The translations under genes were made by a program, and so were the position numbers. DNA of 64,000 nt. Origin: Leptasterias polaris (Eukaryota; Echinodermata; Asteroidea; Forcipulatida; Asteriidae). Position 1 is the first letter of the stretch. Each line of letters starts with the position of its first letter. The notes under the pieces were generated by a model. That model worked only from the letters and a program-made list of their open reading frames with translations. It was not told where the DNA came from and did no database searches. The DNA lies in contig JAZGTN010000002.1 in the NCBI GenBank assembly GCA_037783415.1, positions 1,116,001 through 1,180,000 of the forward strand, written 5' to 3'. This document shows, piece by piece, positions 57,061-64,000 of the stretch.

Positions 57061-60000
57061 TGTAATGTTATGTAATCATGGTAGTTGTTCTTTCTCAAAA
57101 GTATATAACTAGACCTGTGTCTCGTTTTCTTTGTGTCCATAGTCAATTTGGCTTCGACAGAGGAGGGCATTGGTCTGTGTTATCGCTGCCCACTACATCA
57201 CGTTGAGGGTAACGAAGTCTCTCCATTCGCCTGGGTAAAGTCATTTCTTCGAGAGCTCAAGGGAAAATGTCCAGGTCTTGAGACTCGACTGAAAAGTGAA
57301 TAACTTTCCAACTATTTACATTTAGTGTTGAGGAATAGTGACCGATATCGTAGAACCTGTGAGTACATGGTTTTATAGTAACACTTGCATAATTTTGTTC
57401 TCAAAAAAACTACCATCCATTAAAATGAAAGCCAATCCCATCTGTGACCTTTTTAATTGTTGACAAATTTCTGATATTACAAAGTTTTGCATGCTCAGCA
57501 AATTTGTGTGTTTAGCAGTGTGGCATCCGCTTAACACAAACTTGTTTTCTTGGTTTTGGGCGTTTTTGTTTTGTTGGTGACAGTCAGCGAATCGCCATTT
57601 ACGACCACGGACCCGCCAGCTACGACCACCGAACCGCCAACAACTACCGAACCGTCAGCTACGACCACTGACCCGCCACCTACAACCACCGACCCGCAAA
57701 CTACGACCAAGGATCCTCCAACTACACCCACTGAATCACAAACTACGACCACCAAGCCCGGGCACGCTGACTGCTAGGCCTTGCTTGACGCTGGTCACAC
57801 CGAGAGTGGTGTATACATTATCACACCAGCTCAGTATCCTGACGGCCTGGAGGTCTACTGTGACATGACGGCAGGATTTATAGAAAGTTTTAAGTTTGAG
57901 AAGATCACCTATTTCTTTTCAATGTGACTCAAAATACAAACAGTTCAATATCCTCATATAGTGCTGCTGGCACTTTATCGAAGAAGCTTCATCCAGACAT
58001 TGTTCGTTAATAATATTTAAAAAATCAATTTTACTTACAAGTAATGGAAACTAATTATGGGGCATCGGTTAAAACAATGTAAATTCCAAAATATTTTGGT
58101 TTATATTCGCATGTTGTCTCTGATATTTGCTTTATTTTTATGTGCCAAACAAATGTGTGTACTGTTTATTATCATTGTGAAAGTTGGCCGAGGTGGGCAC
58201 TATACACTTTACAATCGCCCCCTCCCCGCCTTCCCGTTCCACTCCCCCTTTATATCGTAAATTACTATAGACTGTGAGTTTTATTTTCATTTTCCGCTTA
58301 CTCTTCGACTGCTACGTTACCACAAAAATATCGCAGGTTTTGTAGCCATTCTTTTAAATGTTATTTTATATTTTGTTACTGTCGCTTTTTGTCAAGATAT
58401 TGTACGTAAATTGTTATGTTGTTGGGGAAAACGATATCATCAACTTTTGGGGCAAAGTGATTTTGTGATCAAACATTGACATAAAACAATACCAGATTCG
58501 AACGTTTTCCTTTAAAGTATTTTAATTTGGGCCTGTCCACTTCAATAATGTGAAACTCTGGGTTAACATTTACAAAAGGTATCTGCAAAAGCACCTTTGA
58601 TCTGCACGTGGTTTAACGAAGCGAATGAAAGTTGACCCAATTAGTTATGACTGAGACTAAATACTTTTTATCTTTAAACGTTGATGGTCCTTATTGGGGT
58701 TCGATACATTGGCTTTGATGTACTGGTAACATACAAACAATTCTAATGAATCATGTGGGTACAAACATTATGCACACGTTGCATGCAGACGACCGAAAGT
58801 GCAAGCTGACAAACTACATCACCTCGGACCAATCATAACACAGATATCAAAAGCTTACGTCACCGCACGTTTATCCAATGAAATCATTGGGCCTGTAATA
58901 CCAGTGACTGTCTTTATCCTTGCAGAAAAAGACAGTGGACTAGCCTAAGTAGGGGGCCCTATCAGTATTTGGGATGATCCTGCCTAATCGTTGGTAATTT
59001 TGAGGGTGTTTTGGGTTTTTTTTTTTAAATTGTGATGTTTGTTTTTTATTTACAGGTTTTCCAGCGACGCTTGAACGGGGAGGTGAATTTCACCCGCAGC
59101 TGGGCCGAGTATATGGATGGTTTTGGCGACAAGGAAGGGGAGTTCTGGCTGGGGAACGAGATCCTCCGTCGTCTCACTGAACCCGTAGATGGGGAGCAGA
59201 GATGGGAGATGGGGGTGGATCTAACTGTGGTTTATACAACGTATTATAGCACGCGGTCTGGGGTGTATGATGACTTTCATGTCGATGGAGAGAACTACAC
59301 TCTTCAAGTTAGTGCGTTTACAGATCGGAGAAGTTTGGGTAAGTGTTCTTTTACAAATGAAAATGTATTTGTTACAGGAAGACGACGACATCTCGAGATA
59401 AATCATCTTAAGATGTCGTAACCAATTGTGTTGATGATGTCATCATCATCCTGCTGTAAATTATCTCAGGATCTTAATACGTTGAATGGCACTTCCAGAG
59501 CTCCGTATCAAAGACGGCCTATATACATGCAGTGGTTATGGTGAACATAAGACAGGCTTAACGGTTATGTAAACAATAACGGAATTTATTTTTGAAATTA
59601 TATTTCATACGGGTGATATTGCAATGCTGTTGGCGGCCAACACGCTGTGACTCAAGAAGGCTAGAAAAACTAGATTTTTCTGCAAGATGAAATACAGTTT
59701 GATGAGAATGCATGAGCTATAAGTCTCTCTTGAAATAAACACAATAGTGAAGAAGAAGAGCAGAGAGATAAACACGGGTCGACAGAGTATGACAACGACG
59801 TCGAAAACCTCACCACAATGTCGACAGTAATGATGGTTAAACAAATTTAGAATACTTTTAAATTATATATATATTTCTATTATCTGTTTCAGGAGATTGT
59901 CTGTCGACTACCCTTGAACCACCGTCCAACGGACAGCCCTTCTCAATTTACGATCGTGACAGCGATGCAGAACCCTCTCTGAACTGCGCCGATGAGTTGA

Positions 60001-60203
60001 AGGGAGGTTGGTGGTTCAATCGATGCACACCAACAGTTGCGATCTTTGGTGGTTATGCCGGGCCTCATCACAGTAACCTGAACGGCGAGTATTATCAGAA
60101 ATCCCCCAGCTGGAAGTACCGCCGTGGCATCGTGTGGGGATCCATCACCAGTAGTTATATTAAAGTAACGCGCAGTGAAATGAAAATGCGTCGTGTTCCT
60201 TAA

Positions 60204-61105
60204 AGTTCCCCGTAAATCAGATCTTTATATCTAAATGTAAATGTATTTAAGAAAACAAATTCAACGCTAGTTTCGAGATATTACTCAGATTTAACAATTA
60301 ATAACATAGATTTCATTATTATTGCGATCTCAATGTACTCCTCATCGGACTATTATTTCATATTTTATTTAAATTTATGTAAATCTAAAGGAAGTTTCGG
60401 GACTCCGCTGACTGCCCGACTATGATCTCATTTTCACCTGTCAGGAAAACACCCAGGATACGATGCTAAAAAACCGAATTGATCGAATATTGGACTCGAA
60501 TTAAAATTATATTTGCGAACAAAACATATCTCAACTTACTATTCGACTCGATTAAACCCGAATTTAGCTTGAAATGTTAACGTCCAAAATCATATAAGCG
60601 CCTTTCCCCTATAAGTGTTTTGTTTTTTTTAATGCTAGTTGCCTAATCATTTATATTTATGATTTTCGGTTTTAGCACATACTATTCGGATGTAAAAAGT
60701 AATTTTATCAATTATCAGTGTGTAGTGATGATGGAGGGAGGCCAGTGTTGCAGGAGATTCTGCCCCCCGGAAAACGAAATTGAGTGCAATAGTGGCTAAA
60801 AAGAAACCCTAATTTGAATGAGTTGGGGAAACAGACGTGAATTTAAATGTGTGTTACTAAAACTGAATTATTGTTTGCAAACATTGACCGAGAAAGCAAA
60901 ACTTAAGGAATGCTGTAAAATAAAAACAAAATAAATTCAACAACGTGCTCAGAGATTTCCAGGCTCAGTGTATTTTAATGTTTAACCACAATGTTTTTGT
61001 ATATCTATCACCCAAAATGTTTCAAATCAGTTTTCAGAATAAATAGGGGCCTATTATAGGCGTGTTTTATCGCATCTCCCTCCAAAAAGTGTACAATGTT
61101 GTTGA
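60204..61105. other. Spacer downstream of F3
   Basis: AT-rich, with no gene, transposon protein or array recognised. It may hold the 3' UTR of F3. Confidence 0.4.
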
Positions 61106-61109
61106 TTTA

Positions 61110-62545
61110 TTTATAGGCATGCCAACCATTTTTATTTTCTGGTATGGACCGGCTACAAATGGCGCCGAAATCTCCTTCTTCAAAGGCACCACCGGACCCC
61201 GTTGTAGCAACGTCATACGCGGCTATACTGGCATACTTAAATGCACAGCGATCTTGGTCTTTTGCAACTGATGGGCAACCGAAAAACTATGGAACTTTTA
61301 CAAACACTTGCCCTTCTTTCCCCTAAAACTTAATGAGATCAAAGCAGAAATCAAAAAGGAATTGTTTATTATACTTATAACATTTTGTTTTTGACAATCT
61401 TTTCTGCATAAACCAGTTAGCCCACGCCAGTGCGACCTTGTCACGTCATTGGAGAATTCGACGTCAAAGAAAAACCATGACAACATGTTTCTGTTATCTC
61501 AATTACACCTATGCCTGATAACGTTCAGCTCTCTTTGATGCTGTCTGTGTTGAACTTGAAAGTATTGTCATTGAAATATCCAGGGACCAATTTCATGGCT
61601 TTGCCTATACCACAACATTATGGGCATACGGCGACTTGTAAAGTGTGTATACCTCAACGTCGTAAGCGTATAATTATTTGTTAGTAGTGCAAAGAAATCG
61701 CGAGGATTCGTCATATAAATGCTTTTGACTACGGCTGAAGCGTTCATCGTTTTTTATACCAACATTGTGGGGGGAAAAGTACGAGATTTACATTTGAACC
61801 AATAGTTCTCTGTGCACTAGAACCAAGTCACGTTTGGCTAGACCCGGCAGTAGTCAATGTTCCTTTGTTACAAGTAAGCTTCAAAATTCAAAGGCAAGCC
61901 ACTTTTTTCTTAGGTGCGTTTGCCGAAAAAGTCCGATTGTCGAGCGAGATCTACCGAGGACAGTGGCGCGTTGTCCTGCTAGAAGCACGCCTGGAGACGA
62001 CGCGTTCACCTTCCTCGACATTTCTATCTCCACTTCAGCTCGTTGACTGCGGCGAAGTACAACCAACGTAAAAACTGAATACAACGGGCAGCGACATTGA
62101 CCATAAGAAAGATGTCACCTTCGCTGGCTTTGATGGCACTTGTCACTGTCGCATTTGGTAAGATGATACCGCCTTTTATCCCGAAATGAATTATCTTGGT
62201 GAAATGGACATTCATACTCAAGACTTCCAGCAGACTTTTAAAACAATACTTCTACAAAGGCGTAAGTCCTATGGGGTTGGGGTGCGGGGATAAATCAGAC
62301 ACCTCGTATATTATGGGCGGGCCTTAGAACCCCACCCCGTTTGAAATCTGTAACTATGAAATTAAAAACTACCTTGATATGGGGGGGGGGGGGGGTTGCG
62401 GCACGGTTATCGAAAATTGTGAAGCCATAAATAATGTTAAAACAATATTTTAACAAATTTAAAACAACATACACCGACAACCAGTGGCGTACTGGAGTGG
62501 AACATTGCACCCATTCAAAACCCATGCAGCAGATTTTCGAATTTT
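61110..62545. repeat. F-gene upstream module, copy 2 (F4)
   Basis: Homologous to 31130-32700: TATAGGCATGCCAACCATT, the CAAAGGCACCACCGGACCCC block, promoter region, first exon and early intron with a G-run. Similarity ends at about 62545, so the homologous exon 2 is missing here. Confidence 0.75.
62112..62157 (+). CDS. F4: isolated signal-peptide exon (partial FReD gene)
   Basis: ATG at 62112; 46 nt encode MSPSLALMALVTVAF and end with the phase-1 donor G|GTAAG. The encoded peptide is identical to F2 exon 1. No exon 2 (TCAATTTGGCTTCG...) follows before the next first exon 1.74 kb downstream. It could be an orphan left by unequal exchange, or an alternative promoter and first exon of F5. Confidence 0.65.
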
Positions 62546-62762
62546 GCAAGCCTGAACCATGCCTGGATATTCAACTGATTTCATGCAAATATGTAATCGG
62601 TTTTTCACTATTTTCTCGTGACCCAGATGGCCGATCGATCTCAAACTTCTACAGGTTTGTCAGTTTATGTATATGATGGATTACATAAAGATCTTACACT
62701 GCCAGCGACTGTTTTGTTAGCAAAAACAAATTCTGTAATGTTCCTTTAAATGCGCAGCGGTC

Positions 62763-62934
62763 GGAAGCCACTAAAAACTAACCTCTACAGCGGTTCGGAA
62801 CTTTTCGTGTGCTGATACTCCTCTCTCGGTTCGCGACGATGCCACGAATGAACCGTCCCATTCATTCATTCTTTCTCGCTCGGGTAGTCTCCGATGGGCC
62901 GAACCGCTGTGGAGTTTAGTATTTAGTGCCTTCC
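62763..62934. mobile_element. 172-bp TIR element with 9-bp target duplication
   Basis: Imperfect inverted arms of about 45 bp run from GGAAGCCACTAAAAACTAAC to GTTTAGTATTTAGTGCCTTCC and both include CAGCGGTTCGG. GCAGCGGTC flanks both sides (62754-62762, 62935-62943). F2's module has a single CAGCGGTC near 31276. A 9-bp duplication with long arms fits a Mutator-like MITE; 8 bp (hAT) is the alternative. Confidence 0.75.
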
Positions 62935-64000
62935 GCAGCGGTCTTGGTCTTTTGCAATTTATGAGCAACCAAAACAATATGGAATTATATCTTTTGTAAA
63001 CACTTGCCCTTCTTTCACTAAGAACTTAATGAGATCAAACCAGAAACAAATTGAGACTTTCATATTTTATTTATAATTTCTTTTTTGCATAAACCAGTTA
63101 GCCTATACGCCAGTGCGACCTTGTCACGTCATCGGAGAAACCAACGTCAAAGAAAAAACATGAAAACATGTTTATGTGATCTCAATTAACCGTGTACCTA
63201 ATAACGTTCAACTCTCTTTGATGCTGTCTGTGTTGGACTTTAAAGTATTGTCATTAAAATATAATAAACCGCGGGGTCCAATTTCATGGCTCTGCTTACC
63301 ACAAAATTATGGGCTTACGGCGACTTGTGAAGCGTGTATACTTCAACAGCCTTTAGCTGCAGGACCGTTAGCACAGAAATCTTTGTTAAAATCGACACAG
63401 TACACGAAAGTATGCTCTGTGTCGAGTGCCATTAGTCAATCTATGTACCGGTGATACAAAACGCGGGAATTTGTTAAAGGAGGTACCGTACGTTGTTACC
63501 AGTCATTGCCTTTGACTGCGGCTGAAGCGCACATCGTTTCCAAGACCATCATTGTGGGAGAAAAGCACGATATTTGCATTTGAACCAATAGTTCTCTGTG
63601 CACTGGAACAAAATCACTTTTGGCTAGACCCGGCAGTAGTCAATGTTCCCTTGTTACAAAAACAAGTAAGCTTCAAATTTCAAAGGCAAGCCACTTTTTG
63701 TTAAGTGCGTTTGCTGAAAAATTGATTGTCGAGTGAGATATACCGAGGACATCGGCGCGTTGTCCTGTTAAGCACGCCTGGATACGACGCGTTCACCTCC
63801 CTCGACATTTCCATCTCCACTTCAGCTCGCTCACTGCTGCGAAGTACAACCAACGTAAAACTGAATACAACGGGCAGCGACATTGACAATAAGAACGATG
63901 TCACCTTCTCTGGCTTTGATGACACTTATCGTTGTCGCATTTGGTAAGTTGATACCTCCTATTATTCCGAATGCTTATCTTGGTGTGCGAGTCTAACTAG
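62935..64000. repeat. F-gene upstream module, copy 3 (F5)
   Basis: This is a nearly identical repeat of 31275-32350, beginning with TCTTGGTCTTTTGCAATT right after the TIR element. It runs past the F5 first exon to the window edge. It is closer to the F2 copy than to the adjacent F4 copy. Confidence 0.8.
63898..63943 (+). CDS. F5: first exon of a further FReD gene (runs off the window)
   Basis: ATG at 63898; 46 nt encode MSPSLALMTLIVVAF, ending with a phase-1 donor (G|GTAAGT). The rest would lie beyond 64000. The exon, its donor and the upstream module match F2, so a complete gene to the right is likely but not shown. Confidence 0.7.

Larger units (their letters stand above)
49782..60203 (+). 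pseudogene. F3: FReD gene with stop codon and destroyed splice donor
   Basis: Exons correspond to F1: 49782-49827 (signal MSLCMTVVTLLAVAY), 57143-57295 (GIGLCYRCPLHHVEGNE), 57584-57882 (mucin stalk, FReD start), 59056-59338 (VFQRRLNGEVNF ... GEFWLGNE) and 59893-60203 (YDRDSD, NCADELKGGWWFNRC, HHSNLNGEYY). In exon 3, CAG (Gln in F1) is TAG at 57775-57777, right after the first FReD cysteine. Nine bases are missing before the exon end, and the donor GTAAGT has become GAAAGT at 57883. Exon 2's donor is also weakened (GTGAAT). Exons 4 and 5 remain open, with intact splice sites and both GGWW cysteines. A truncated secreted mucin could still be made, but no full lectin. Intron 1 (7.3 kb) contains a mariner fragment and a LINE nested in a SINE. 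Confidence 0.85.

Noticed and set aside
1..64000. CRISPR arrays, operons, ribosome-binding sites
   Set aside because: Spliced genes and retroelements show a eukaryotic genome; the tandem arrays lack the repeat-spacer pattern.

Overview
The window is eukaryotic: split genes with GT-AG introns, non-LTR retrotransposons, tRNA-derived SINEs, MITEs and a solo LTR. Fibrinogen-domain lectin genes with mucin stalks, together with repeat families that I associate from memory with sea stars and other echinoderms, suggest an echinoderm, perhaps an asteroid. That is inference; no marker gene fixes the species. All gene models were spliced by eye by matching intron phase, without transcript data.

Layout. 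(1) At 2-20 kb, minus strand, lie two near-identical six-exon genes, A (exons 10880..7007, 589 aa) and B (exons 16801..13091, 529 aa). Each encodes a signal peptide, a small ectodomain with 12 cysteines that I do not recognise, a stalk of 10-residue Thr/Ser repeats, one membrane span and a ~150-residue tail with five or six tyrosines and a proline-rich motif. A third signal-peptide exon of the same family stands alone at 2375..2212. The copies come from a ~6 kb tandem duplication. Copy B's 5' flank carries a 1.14-kb TIR element that copy A lacks. (2) At 22-64 kb, plus strand, lies a cluster of fibrinogen-related-domain (FReD) genes sharing five exons: signal peptide, a short Cys-containing N-terminal module, a Thr/Pro mucin stalk plus the start of the FReD, mid FReD, and FReD C-terminus. 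F1 (22494-28946) and F2 (32239-39147) are open. F3 (49782-60203) is broken by a stop codon and a lost splice donor. F4 and F5 (62112 and 63898) are seen only as first exons. (3) Between and inside these genes are many mobile elements: truncated CR1/L2-like LINEs, one of them nested in a SINE; a 5.3-kb TIR transposon with a decayed multi-exon zinc-finger gene; a mariner fragment; and several MITEs, three of which can be dated against empty paralogous sites.

How it may work together (inference): secreted mucin-stalked FReD proteins, a family that usually binds glycans or acetylated groups, lie about 5.7 kb from and head-to-head with a small family of mucin-stalked receptors whose tails look able to recruit SH2/SH3 adaptors. 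Both families show tandem duplication, stalk-length change and gene death, as expected of a fast-evolving recognition locus. No direct link between the two families is shown by the sequence.
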